Origin: Rhodosporidiobolus odoratus
Lineage: Eukaryota > Basidiomycota > Microbotryomycetes > Sporidiobolales > Sporidiobolaceae
Direction: 5' to 3'
NCBI GenBank assembly: GCA_034387635.1
Contig: JAOANU010000017.1
Coordinates: 62,001-126,000, forward strand
DNA length: 64,000 nucleotides
Shown here: positions 24,849-34,234 of the stretch, in pieces
Layout: every line of letters starts with the position of its first letter
Position numbering within the stretch: the first letter of the stretch is position 1
Translations under genes and position numbers: made by a program
Notes under the pieces: model-generated
Told to the model about the DNA's origin: nothing
The model's input: only the letters and a program-made list of their open reading frames with translations
Database searches by the model: none

Positions 24849-25743
24849 TTAACGGCCACACGACTGGTCGCAAAGCCACATCTGCCACCCGACGTCTACA
24901 ACCTGCTCTGGGCGTCTCACAGTCTCTACAGCTGGTGCGGGTGTCGGCACTTGGACGATACCCGCTCGGGAATGCGCAAACCACGGAACATCAATATAGA
25001 ACTCCTGCAGCTCATCCGGATCGACCGAACGTAGACCAAATTTGTGGAAGAACCGAACGAAAGGTGATTCCGGATCCTTCGGAACATTGAAGAATGTCGG
25101 AGCCAATCTATAGGCGCCGTCGTATCGCCGCTCGTCATCATGTAGGATGGTCTCGTTGGCGCCGCAATCAATATTTGGGGGGAGGGCGACGGGGATCAAG
25201 GCGGACGTATTTCGCCAGCCGGTCTCCCAGCTGCAGAGACCTTGGCCGGGACGGAACAGACCGAAGTCTCCAAGGAGGTCGTTGACAAGCTGTGAGGAGT
25301 GTGTTCAGTCACTGACGACCCGCTAGTGCTGGCATGTACAAACAGAAAGGTCTCACGTTTATGTATTTATCGTTGACGGACGGCATGCCATCACGGCCTA
25401 GACACCTCAAGCAATTGGCGCAACCGAAGCGCAGCGCCGAGGCATGGTCGTCCCACTTTGCGCAACAACGGAAATTCGGGACGGAGCGCTCGGCGTCTGC
25501 TAGCCCAATTACGATGACAGCACGATGGATCAGCTGCCAGACCTCGACGGGGACTCTGCTCACGGCCGCTTGTTTGCCGTTCGAGCGGGCTTCCGCCTGC
25601 AAAGTGCCGCAAGTTTTCCTCGCCGTGAGCATGTCCAGAGCGACGCACGCGGGCCGGACGGTGCCCCAAGCGTCGGCAGCGAAGAATAGCCGGAAGGCGC
25701 GGACGTATGTCCCGTAGAAGAGCTGTGGCTTGCAGCTGCACAT
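24849..25743 (-). CDS. lineage-specific protein, intact member (copy A) of a tRNA-linked family
   Basis: Two exons (25357-25743 and 24849-25289, one 67-nt intron) encode about 275 residues. Features shared with the three decayed copies in this window are as follows. The start is MCSCKPQLFYG. An AADAW motif lies at about 22-26. The segment ALDML lies at 35-39 and CGTL at 45-48. A VPVEVWQLI segment lies at about 64-72. Then comes a Cys cluster (RCCAKW, CANCLRCLG, about 92-115), an intron at the same place followed by LVNDLL, and a C-terminal WQMW motif. The VP-x-EVW-x-LI segment looks like the core of an F-box, but it is too short to call one. The Cys cluster could bind zinc. I do not recognise the family. 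Unlike the other copies, no tRNA gene lies next to it, and it has no in-frame stop or frameshift. Confidence 0.6.
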
Positions 25744-26122
25744 GGAGCGCTGGATGAGAGGCGGGCGGAAGATGGATACGGGGGAACGACGAGGCGGCGG
25801 ATCTCGAGCAAAGGGCGAGCCTTCGAGCGACCGGAGGTGTATAGTGGCTGCAGCAATCGCATGCCATGCTCAGCAGGCTGCTACGCGGTCAAGTGAATCG
25901 CGAACGAACCGATTGATGGGTATCGAGGTGTAGCACAGCCTGTACAACAGCGACGACGACGCTTGCTTCCGGTCTCGGTGCGACTGAGTGTTGTTAAGCG
26001 AGTATGTATGCCTCCAAGTAGGTCCAATACGCCAGCGGGTGAGGGAGAACAGGGTTGATAGTCGAAGCTGAGCTCGAGTTGTCTCTCGCTTTCGATTCTT
26101 TCTCTTTCCTCGTCCGACCACC
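25744..26122. promoter_or_regulatory. divergent intergenic region before copy A and RPS9
   Basis: This gap of about 380 bp lies between copy A (leftward) and the ribosomal protein gene (rightward). A CT-rich stretch just before ATG 26123 fits a ribosomal-protein promoter or 5' UTR. I saw no tRNA gene here, in contrast to the other family copies. Confidence 0.4.
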
Positions 26123-27687
26123 ATGGCTATCGCTCCCCGGTAAGTCAACCTGCTGTACAGACACTGTGAACCGCTGCCTCTACCCACGAGTACCGTCCGT
26201 ACCGCCCCTTGGACGCATGACGGGAACCACACCTCAAGTACCACCAACCGACTTCAACCCTACTCGCCTAAGTCATTTCCCACTGTAGAACCGCGTACTG
26301 ACTTCCCCTCCGTCCACAGTTCAGTGTCGAAGGTCTACAAGTAAGTCGGAATCTGGTTGCAACCTGTCGGGACGGGTCGACGACATAGTGCCATGTCGCC
26401 GCCGTCCTTTTCCCGTCCTCTCGTAGATTGGGACTGACCTGGCTTTACCTGCAGGGTACGACTACCGCTTTCTCTACCACCTCTGAGCTCTGCGCTGCGA
26501 TGCGGGCGACCGCACAACCGCCTGCACCCTGCCCGCTCCTTCGCCTGCTCGACCTCTTCTCGCGCCCTCTACGTCCCCCGAACCCTGCCATTTGCATCCC
26601 AATGCCAAGTGGACAGTCACACTGCGGAGATGGAATGAAGACCGCGCAGCCGCCGAAACGGCGTGAGAGATGTTGCGGAAGTTGAATAATCGCAGGTGGA
26701 CGAAGTCAAGGACAGTCATGGCAGGGCGAGGTAGGGTCGGTATAGCTGGATGAGCAGGGGGGCGACACACGAGGGAGACGCGCCCTTAACCCAGGTTGGG
26801 ACGATGGAGCGGCCAGGCTGACCCGACTCCTTGCCATCTTGCTTACACTCCTTCAGGTCCCGAGGCGCCCGTACGAGTCGGCCCGCCTCGATGCCGAGCT
26901 CAAGCTCGCCGGTGAGTACGGCCTCAAGAACAAGCACGAGATCTGGAGGATCTCCCTCATCCTCTCCAAGATCCGTCGTGCCGCTCGTGAGCTCCTCAAG
27001 CTCGACGAGAAGGACCCCAAGAGGCTCTTCGAGGGTAACGCCTTGATCCGCCGGTGCGTAGTGTCGCTTTCCTCGTCTGCCCTGCGTTCTGTACTCATGC
27101 CTTCTTCGTCCGCATGTGCCGCCCCACTTTCGCCGCCAAAACTTGCGATCTGCGCTTCCTCCTCTCCTTCGCACATCAGTCTTATCCGCATCGGTGTCCT
27201 CGACGAGCAGCGCATGCGCCTCGATTACGTTCTCGCCCTCAAGGTCGAGGACTTCCTCGAGCGCCGCCTCCAGACCCAGGTCTTCAAGGCCGGTCTTGCC
27301 AAGTCGATCCACCACGCTCGCGTCCTCATCCGCCAGCGTCACATCCGTGTCGGCAAGCAGGTCGTCAACGTTCCCTCGTTCGTTGTTCGTCTTGACTCGC
27401 AGAAGGTGCGTTGCTTTCTCCCCTTTTCTCGTTTATTCGGCTTGAACTGACTTCTGTCCGTTTCTGCCTTCCCCGACCTTCTCTCATCGCATCCCTTCGA
27501 CGTCCTCCTGACACGGCCACACTCGCTACTTTCCCCTACTATCTTCCTCCGCCCTGCTCAGCACATCGACTTTGCCCTCACCTCGCCGTACGGTGGTGGC
27601 CGCCCCGGTCGCGTGAAGAGGAAGCGCGCCGCCGCTGCCGCCAACGCCGGTGCCGGTGACGCCGAGGAGGAGGACGACGAGGAGTAA
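26123..27687 (+). CDS. RPS9: small-subunit ribosomal protein uS4 (S9)
   Basis: Structural protein of the 40S subunit that helps decoding accuracy. The text after the first introns is diagnostic: [95 protein letters not shown] and [12 protein letters not shown]. It ends in an acidic Glu/Asp tail. Exon 1 is 26123-26139 (MAIAP plus two bases) and exon 2 is 26320-26340 (completing R, then SVSKVY plus two bases). The next recognised exon starts at 26857 with VPRRPYE. Joining exon 2 directly to it breaks the frame. One extra G, available at 26455 between an acceptor CTGCAG and a donor GTACGA, restores SVSKVYKVPRRPYE, the expected sequence. Two later introns lie near 27054-27177 and 27406-27560. The family call is certain; the single-base exon is a prediction. 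Confidence 0.95.
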
Positions 27688-28296
27688 TCGCTTTGCCCGC
27701 GGTTACTGTAACGTTGTTCTTCTTTGTCTGCCCAAAATACCGAGTATCTTTCGGGATCGTGGTCGGAAAAACAGAGGGATGCATCGATTGCCCTCCCGTC
27801 CTCTGGTGCGCGAGAGGAGGCGCAGAGTTGCACAGCTAGTTTACTCTACATTCGGATGGGGCGGCTGTTGCGGAGGGCTCGCGCGATGGCCATGAGAAAA
27901 CGGGAAAATCGCTATGTCCTACTTTCAAGCCTATCTGCTTTTGCTGAGCATTCCTGCGGAATGTGTGTTCTTGCTATGCGTGTCTCCGGTAAGGCGTAAG
28001 AGCGTTTCGCGGTCGTAGGCGGTTGCCGCACACGACTTGCACACGACTTGACCCGCTCCGACTCGTCGGATTCGCTCTTCGCCTCGCTCGTGTCAATTCG
28101 CCTTGTGACTCAGACTCGATTTTGGTCGAAACGTGGTGTGTACGAGAACGAGGTGAGCATCCTCATGTCTCTCACAGACGCAATCGAGGGCGAGCCGAAG
28201 CGCCTGAAATGGCCGAAGCGGCGAACCACTTCAGTCGCTTCAAGCTGTTATGGATCGGCGTAGGGCACGCCATAGCTGACGAAAATCCCCATACAG
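27688..28296. other. intergenic region, no gene recognised
   Basis: This 609-bp gap lies between RPS9 and OCT1, both on the plus strand. It should contain the RPS9 3' UTR and the OCT1 promoter. A short duplicated CACACGACTTG lies near 28029-28049. No other feature is seen. Confidence 0.4.
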
Positions 28297-30948
28297 ATGT
28301 ACCGCTGTGCCCTCCGCCACGCAACAAGGCGAACTCTCGCTTCCTTCTCTTCATCGCCTCGACCTCTTCCTCCTTTTTCTCGCTCTTTACGGACACTTTC
28401 CTCAACTCGACTTGAAGCAGCAACTGCATCTCCACCGCCAGCTTCTGCGGACAAAGTACTCCATCAAGCCTTCGATACCCCGACGTTCTCATTCACTTCT
28501 TTCCCTTCTTCCATGTCTCCCTCCGGCCTCTTCGGTCAGCCTTCCTTGACCCACCCTTCCGACTTTCCACTCCTCGCCTCTCGCACTACCCTCCGCGCCA
28601 AAGTCATCGTCGACCGACTCTGCCGCCCCACCCCGACGCCTCAATCCCTCGAAACCGCCGAACTTGCTTTTCTCGCCAGGGTCAAGAACCTCGACCGGTT
28701 GAGCGATCTGCTTTGCGGTGTCATCGATCTTGCGGAATTGGTTAGGAACGTTCACCCGGATCCCGAATGGGTGGAAGGAGCGAATCAGGCTTATGAGCAG
28801 CTTTGCGAGTTTATGAATGAGCTGAATACGCATGTTGGGCTGTACGAGGTGCGTGTCTTGTTCCCGCTTACTGTTGACGGTCTTGAGTGCAAAGGCGACG
28901 CCGGCATCGACAGCCCTGCTCACATCGTCTGCGCTTCCTGCAGGGCTTGAAATCCCTTCATTCCCTTCTTCCTCCCGAAACGCCTACCAAATCTCCCGCC
29001 CTCTTCGCCGCTTACGCCGTTGCTACGCCTTTCCTCCGCGACTTTGAAAAGTCCGGCATCCATCTCCCGCCTGAACAGCGTGCCGAATTCGTCTCCCTCT
29101 CGACTTCCATCCTCCAGCTCGGCCGGCGCTTCCTCCAAAACGCTTCTGCGGAAGACGATGAGCGACAACCGGTCAAGCTAGACCGGAGAGAGGTTGAGGC
29201 TGCGTTCGGCGCTTCCCACACTCGACGCCTGCTGGGCGACGATGACGCCTCAGAAGCGTACGTTGACCCGTCAAGCTGGGAAGGCCGCGTCCTCGCTCGA
29301 CACCACCCCTCTTCCGCCGTTCGCCGCTCGCTCTACATCGCCTCCCACGCTGCCCCTTCATCCCACATCGAAACCCTCGACGACCTTCTCCTCGCTCGAG
29401 GCAAACTTGCGCGATTAGTCGGAAGGTCGAGTTGGGCGGATGTGGCGCTCGAGGACAAGATGGCCAGGACGCCCGAAGCTGTGCAAGGTTTCCTCGACGC
29501 GTTGGAGCGTCATAACCGCCCATTGGCGCAGCAGGACCTCGAGGTCTTGCGGAGAGCAAAGGCCGCGCATCTGGCGCAAACTGGAGGTGGGGGCGGTAGA
29601 GGTCAGGAGGACGCCCGAGTGATCGAACCCTGGGACAGAGACTTCTATACCGACCTGGCTGGGTCGGCGGCCAGCCCTTTACCGGATATCTCACCTTTCT
29701 TCTCTGTTGGCGCTGTATTTGCCGGGTTGAGCAGGTTGTTCACCTCGCTGTATGGGATCAGGTTCGAGGTGGAGGAGGTGGCGGAGGGAGAAGTTTGGGC
29801 GCAGGGAGTAAGGAAGCTCAGGGTGGTGGATGAGGAGGAAGGCCGGATAGGCACCATTTACTGCGACCTCTTCTCACGGGAGGGGAAGGCGCCCGGTGCC
29901 GCCCACTACACTGTTCGCTGCTCGCGGCGTGTTGACGAGGATGATGCTGAGGCTGACTTTGCCGCCGGGGACGGGGTTTGGGCTGAGGTTGACGGAGTGA
30001 GGGTTATGAGGCAAGAAATGGAAAGCTTGCTGGTCGAGCCGGTGGAGTGGACAGGGAGGAAAGGTAAGCATCAGGAGCCTGTGGTAGTGCTTGTCTGCGC
30101 CTTTGGCTCGGATGGCGCGAAGGGGGCGCCGGCTTTCCTCCAGTGGCACGAGGTAGAGACGCTTCACCACGAGATGGGGCACGCGATTCACTGTACGTAT
30201 CCGCATTCCCGCTGCCTTGTACGCGTCCGGTTGACAGTCCTCACCGTACACAGCCATGATCGGCAGAACCGAGTACCACAACGTCGCTGGCACCCGTTGC
30301 GCTACCGATTTCGTCGAGTTCCCGTCTATTCTGATGGAGCACTTTGTCGCCTCTCCCGCCGTGATCGCTCTCTCCGCCAAGCACTACAACACTGGACACC
30401 CTCTTCCTCCCGAAATCTTCTCCCACCTCCTCGCTGAACGAAGCCGCTTCTCCGCCCTCGAAACCTCCAGTCAAATCATGATGGCAGCCGTCGACCAAGC
30501 CTACCACTCCTCCTCGGTGGCCGAAGCGGCAACGTCCTCGTCACCCTCTTCCCTTTTCGCTTCCCGCACTTCCGGTGGATTCGACTCTACCGATCTCCTC
30601 GCCGCTACTCAGAAGAAGTACCACGTCATTCCCTACGCCAAAGGGACGGCATGGCAAACCCAATTCGGTCACCTCTTCGGCTACGGCGCGACCTACTACT
30701 CCTACCTCTTTGACCGGGCCATCGCGGCCCGAGTGTTCAGTCAGAAGTTCGCGCAGGATCCGCTGAACAGGGAGAATGGGGAGGAACTCAAGAGGAAGGT
30801 GTTGAGGTGGGGTGGGGGGAGGGAACCGTGGGAGATGATTGGGGAGTTGGTAGGGAGTGAGGAGGTCGCGAAGGGTGGTAAGGGGGCGATGGAGGAAGTT
30901 GGGAGATGGGGGATTGAGGGTGCCGGTACGCCAGGTGCAGTGCCTTAG
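28297..30948 (+). CDS. OCT1: mitochondrial intermediate peptidase (M3 zinc metallopeptidase)
   Basis: Removes an N-terminal octapeptide from a subset of imported mitochondrial proteins in the matrix. The first residues ([20 protein letters not shown]) are Arg/Ser-rich without acids, a typical matrix-targeting sequence. The M3 fold follows ([18 protein letters not shown], then [16 protein letters not shown] and [18 protein letters not shown]). The catalytic HEXXH motif is in [16 protein letters not shown], split by an intron that ends in IHC/S before [20 protein letters not shown]. The downstream [13 protein letters not shown] and the C-terminal [20 protein letters not shown] blocks are conserved in OCT1. 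Introns lie near 28849-28944 and 30193-30253; there are three exons. Length, about 830 residues, fits fungal OCT1. A Gly-rich insertion (TGGGGGRGQ) is a local oddity. Confidence 0.93.
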
Positions 30949-31549
30949 AGCTTAACGTTGCGTGTAGAAAAAGATCCTCAAACCAGAGTAACAAGCAGTG
31001 GTGTCGTACCGGAGGTCGGAGGAGGGAAAACGGGTTTGGGAAGGTCATGGCGCAAGGGCAAACCGTTTCTCAGGCCGAGAGCGTAGAGGAGTACCGGGCC
31101 TCGCAAGTTGGCACACTCGTGACGACGATGCGCGCGCATGCCAGTGATTGTCGTCCTGATAGGGACTCAAAAAGTTTACTTGAGCAGCAGGCGCGACTAG
31201 TTTCTCTCTCTCTTCCACCCACAACTTACGCTATTTCCTCCAGTGCGTTCCGGTCCACTGCAAGCTAACTGCAGAGTGTACTGACCTTCAGCTGCCTTGC
31301 ACCGCTTACCCCAATCCCTCCCGTTCCCTCTTCGCTCTTCCCTCGTCCTCCCATTCTATTCTCGCTTCTTCAATCTCGTCACATCAGCCCGTAAGTTCCT
31401 TTCGCTGAGGGCACGTGTGTCGGGAATGGCCCAATAGACCTGCTGACCCGAATCTGTCACCTACATACCCTCGCTTCTCTCACGCTCGTTCGTTCGACGT
31501 TCGCCCTTACACTTCAACTTTCGCGCAGTAACAAATCAAGCAATCAGAC
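30949..31549. other. intergenic region, no gene recognised
   Basis: This gap of about 600 bp lies before the short gene at 31550. It has pyrimidine-rich tracts and a CTCTCT run near 31202-31212. A 5' UTR exon of the next gene could lie here, but nothing coding is evident. Confidence 0.35.
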
Positions 31550-32177
31550 ATGACTAAGGAGACCGAAGAACACATTCTCTACGTCGATGGCGAACGCGTC
31601 ACTGAGCGTGACCCGGCAGGCCACATCGTTGCTGAACTCGTTTGCACACCCTCTCTCACCGTTCTCGTTGCCGGTCTGACCCTCGTATTCCCGGATCGCC
31701 CAGGACTACGCTCGCACCCTTCAGGCTTTTGAGCGCGTGGCGCACAACAAGAAGGTCGGCCTCGACAAGCGCAACGTACGCTCCCTCCTTTGTCCTGCCC
31801 CATCCCTCGGGGTCAAGCTCTTTCCCGCAAGGGCTCTGGGGCATCCTTGCGCGCCGGCGCCTAACTGACATGAATGATTTTGACATGCGGCACAGGAGGA
31901 CGCCCACATCGTCGAAGCGCTCCGCGCCGCGCACGACCAGGGCGAAAACGTCCACCCTCACGTCATACGCCCCGTTACGCACCACTTCGCTGGCGACGAC
32001 ACCGTCGAGCACCGCGACGAGACGCACGACGAGCAGAGCCACCGCCACAGGCAAGTTGGTCAGTACAGGCACCTTCTTCGCGACTCGGACTCGGAGGAGG
32101 TCAAGAAGCATGCCAAGGAGATGCTCAAGGAGCTGGGGGAGGAAGTGAGCGACGATGAGGATGAGCTTGAGGCGTGA
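31550..32177 (+). CDS. small charged protein, function unknown
   Basis: Three exons encode about 130 residues. The start is MTKETEEHILYVDGERVTER. After an intron ending GATCGCCCAG comes DYARTLQAFERVAHNKKVGL, and after a second intron EDAHIVEALRAAHDQGENVH. A His/Asp/Glu-rich linker follows. The C-terminus is amphipathic and acidic (DSDSEEVKKHAKEMLKELG, then EEVSDDEDELEA), with stop TGA at 32175. No signal peptide, membrane segment or catalytic motif is seen. The intron phases agree and codon use matches the neighbours, so it is probably a real gene. I do not recognise the family. Confidence 0.55.
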
Positions 32178-32608
32178 GGCAGGTACAAAGGTGATTCGGG
32201 GTCGCTTCCTGAATCTCTATCGCATGTACAGTACCCGCTTGTTCAAAAAACGCAGCGCAGCTTTTCCTCCTCTTCATCTGGGCCATGACGGTTCGAGAGT
32301 GGCTGATCGAGACTCCGGGGCGACACTGCTGGAGACCCTTCTGACGGCGAGCTGTGAGGCTTGAAGATAAAGGTCGTCGAACCGTACAACATGACACATC
32401 GTGGTTGGGAAGGTCGCGAGGAAAATGGCGATAGTCGCCCGACGTACTGTGAGATAAGACTAGAGCGTGAGCAGAATGGGTATCGACTGTAACGATATGG
32501 CAAAGGAAGGAAAGAATCGGAGGTCGGACAAAGAGAGAAACCGGATGACAGAGGAGGGTACACTGAGCACGGTTTCATATATTGGTTAATTGGCCGAGCG
32601 CGTACCAA

Positions 32609-32701
32609 GGTGTTTTGGCCGAGCGGTCTAAGGCGCTAGCTTAAGGCTCTTACCGAGTTCGCTAGTCCGAAAGGGCGTGAGTTCGAATCTCACAGACATC
32701 A
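32609..32701 (+). tRNA. tRNA-Leu (anticodon AAG, intron of about 13 nt)
   Basis: Acceptor arms GGTGTTT and AGACATC pair, with two G-U pairs. The D arm is GGCCGAGCGGTCTAAGGC. The anticodon stem CTAGC pairs with GCTAG and frames loop TTAAGG, giving anticodon AAG. About 13 nt of intron follows position 37. The long variable arm (TCCGAAAGGGC) and the T arm GTGAGTTCGAATCTCAC mark a class II leucine tRNA. The mature sequence is the same in all three copies in this window. A stem shifted by one base would give TAA, but the AAG reading keeps perfect pairing and matches yeast tRNA-Leu layout. Confidence 0.93.
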
Positions 32702-32706
32702 TTTCC

Positions 32707-32714
32707 TTTTTTTT
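32707..32714 (+). terminator. RNA polymerase III oligo-T terminator
   Basis: A run of eight T residues starts six bases after the tRNA discriminator base, as expected for polymerase III termination. Confidence 0.8.
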
Positions 32715-33008
32715 GCGCCCTTGCCTGCCTTCCTTCCTTTCCCCCCGCTGGTATCGCTTCGATCCAGCAATCTCCAGCGTCTTCCTGCTCCCTGGTCAAG
32801 CCAATCTCAACGTCGGCGGAGGGCGAGACAGCAAATCTCCTTGACTGCTTGACTGCTCATTCTTGCTCTTCACTTCCTTTCCGCCGTTCTCGCTCAAGTA
32901 GCCGACAGACCCCTCAGCGAACGCAACTTCCTATCTCGCGCCCTACACGGCTTACGCCGCCTCGCCGCTTCGCCTCCTTCGGCCGCACCCCACCACATCA
33001 TCGTCCTC

Positions 33009-33878
33009 ACGATACACCCGGCGTGTTCGTACGCACGATCGCCCTCTGCGCCGCTGCGCACGCCTGGGAGGCGCTCGAGCCGGCGATGAAGGCTATCGAC
33101 TTGATCTGTTCTCGGAGGAGGGAAAAAGGAGAGCTGCAGACTAAGGGGGAGGCAAAGACGCGCATCGTTGACGTACCGAGGGAGGCGTGGGAGCTCGTAC
33201 AGTACGAGCTTGCGGGAATCGAGGCCGCCCCGGCCCATCGAAACCTCGCCAACCTCTACCTTTGTGAGGACTGCCGCGATTCCAAGACTTCGTATGGATG
33301 CCTCAACGATTGTATGTTCTCGTGTAACCGGTGTTACGACGGGTATCTGCATCGCGGTGGCATGCGCGACCTTGCCGTTTGCGCCCAGTCAGTAAGTTTG
33401 CGTGTCCTTCCTTACCTCCCCCACTGCCTGTTCACTCGCGTTGCGTACGAGACCAGCATAAACGCCTTCAGCTCCAGAATGATCTTCTTGCTCGCCACTG
33501 TCTATGCATTCCTTGCCGCACACTCATGGTGCAAGGTGAGCCTGATGTGTTCGACGAGGGTGCCATCAGCGCAATTGCTTTTGCCGTTTCCTCGTCTTTC
33601 CCGGGGCCTCCCAGACGTCTCGCCGGACCGTAACTCAGGCGCAGGTATCACTGGACACGAGGTCGCCCCATCTGATCTCAGCATCTTCAATCTTCCTACA
33701 GACGCCGCATTCAGAATTCGGTATTTTCCGCCTCGAGGTGGTCGATCCTTGTCCCCCTTCCGTACCTCCCCCTGCCCATACCTCAGTACATGAGAAGGAA
33801 GCGAACAACGACCTGTCAAGGCAGCCGGTTGTCGAGCCGCGCTGGCAGATGTGGGCCAGCTCGCAGTATTGCGACTGA
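33009..33878 (+). pseudogene. decayed member (copy B) of the tRNA-linked family
   Basis: Homologous to copy C and more distantly to copy A. It keeps the conserved AAAHAWEALEPAMKAIDLIC, VPREAWELVQYELAGIE, a Cys-rich stretch (LCEDCRD, YGCLNDCMFSCNRCYDGYL) and the intron before LQNDLL. It also keeps the C-terminal EPRWQMWASSQYC with stop at 33876-33878. Three lesions are seen. About 37 bp that carry the start codon and the MCSSHATIFYG equivalent in copy C are missing near 33014-33022. A frame change occurs near 33600 (SSSFPG to GLPDVSPD). About 11 bp are missing near 33725, shifting the frame before FRLEVVDPC. The upstream frame is open through the deletion but has no ATG. A rescued, re-spliced gene is possible but unlikely. 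Confidence 0.65.
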
Positions 33879-34234
33879 ACAACGAGGTTTTGAGCAGGAA
33901 TGAGCGGGGTGTGCTGGCGGTCCTTGCTGTAACAAGACCACTCTTTCCTGTCTCTGGCTGAAAGCTAATTGTGTGCCCGCTTCAAAGGTACGGTGGCCGG
34001 AACAGGTGAGTGCTCGGAGCGAAAAGAAGGAAAGTCTTTCGGAGTGAGCGTGTCACTGCTCACCACACACCGACTCAGACTTCGTTGACGGCATGATTCA
34101 ACGATGTTGGCACAAATCGACTGCCGTAAGGCCTGCTAGAACTTCTGTTGCTACGATTGATGCTACATGTAACGAAAACGACGCCAAGGAAGAGAAACGG
34201 GTATAGGCTGGGTATGGCTGTACAGTGGTAGATG
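33879..34234. other. convergent intergenic region
   Basis: This gap of about 360 bp lies between the 3' ends of pseudogene B and the Munc13-like gene. It presumably holds their 3' UTRs. No coding or structural feature is seen. Confidence 0.4.

Larger units (their letters stand above)
32405..33013. repeat. left arm of a 609-bp inverted repeat
   Basis: This segment is nearly identical to the reverse complement of 40994-41602. Only a handful of mismatches and no indels are visible, and both arms have the same length. It includes a tRNA-Leu gene, the sequence on both sides of it and the upstream region of the adjacent family member. The inner end stops at CACGAT, just where the start codon of copy C begins in the other arm and where copy B has a deletion. 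Confidence 0.85.

Noticed and set aside
24487..24984. 165-codon frame on the minus strand next to copy A
   Set aside because: Its first part overlaps the C-terminal exon of copy A and the rest contains the tandem repeat. No domain or hydrophobic pattern supports it.
26456..26856. Possible C/D-box snoRNA in the long RPS9 intron (GGATGAGC near 26750, CTGA near 26818)
   Set aside because: The C box is not canonical, no C'/D' pair or clear guide stretch is visible, and such short motifs are expected by chance.
32405..33013. Terminal inverted repeat of a DNA transposon
   Set aside because: The segment between the arms holds a normal housekeeping gene and no transposase. No target-site duplication is visible, and the arms contain a tRNA gene. 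A segmental duplication or conversion tract fits better.
32849..33100. Long open frame running from upstream into copy B (TAHSCSSLPFRRSR...)
   Set aside because: It starts only at a TTG, and the same upstream bases in copy C lie in a different frame from the gene. The in-frame fusion is a by-product of the deletion in copy B.
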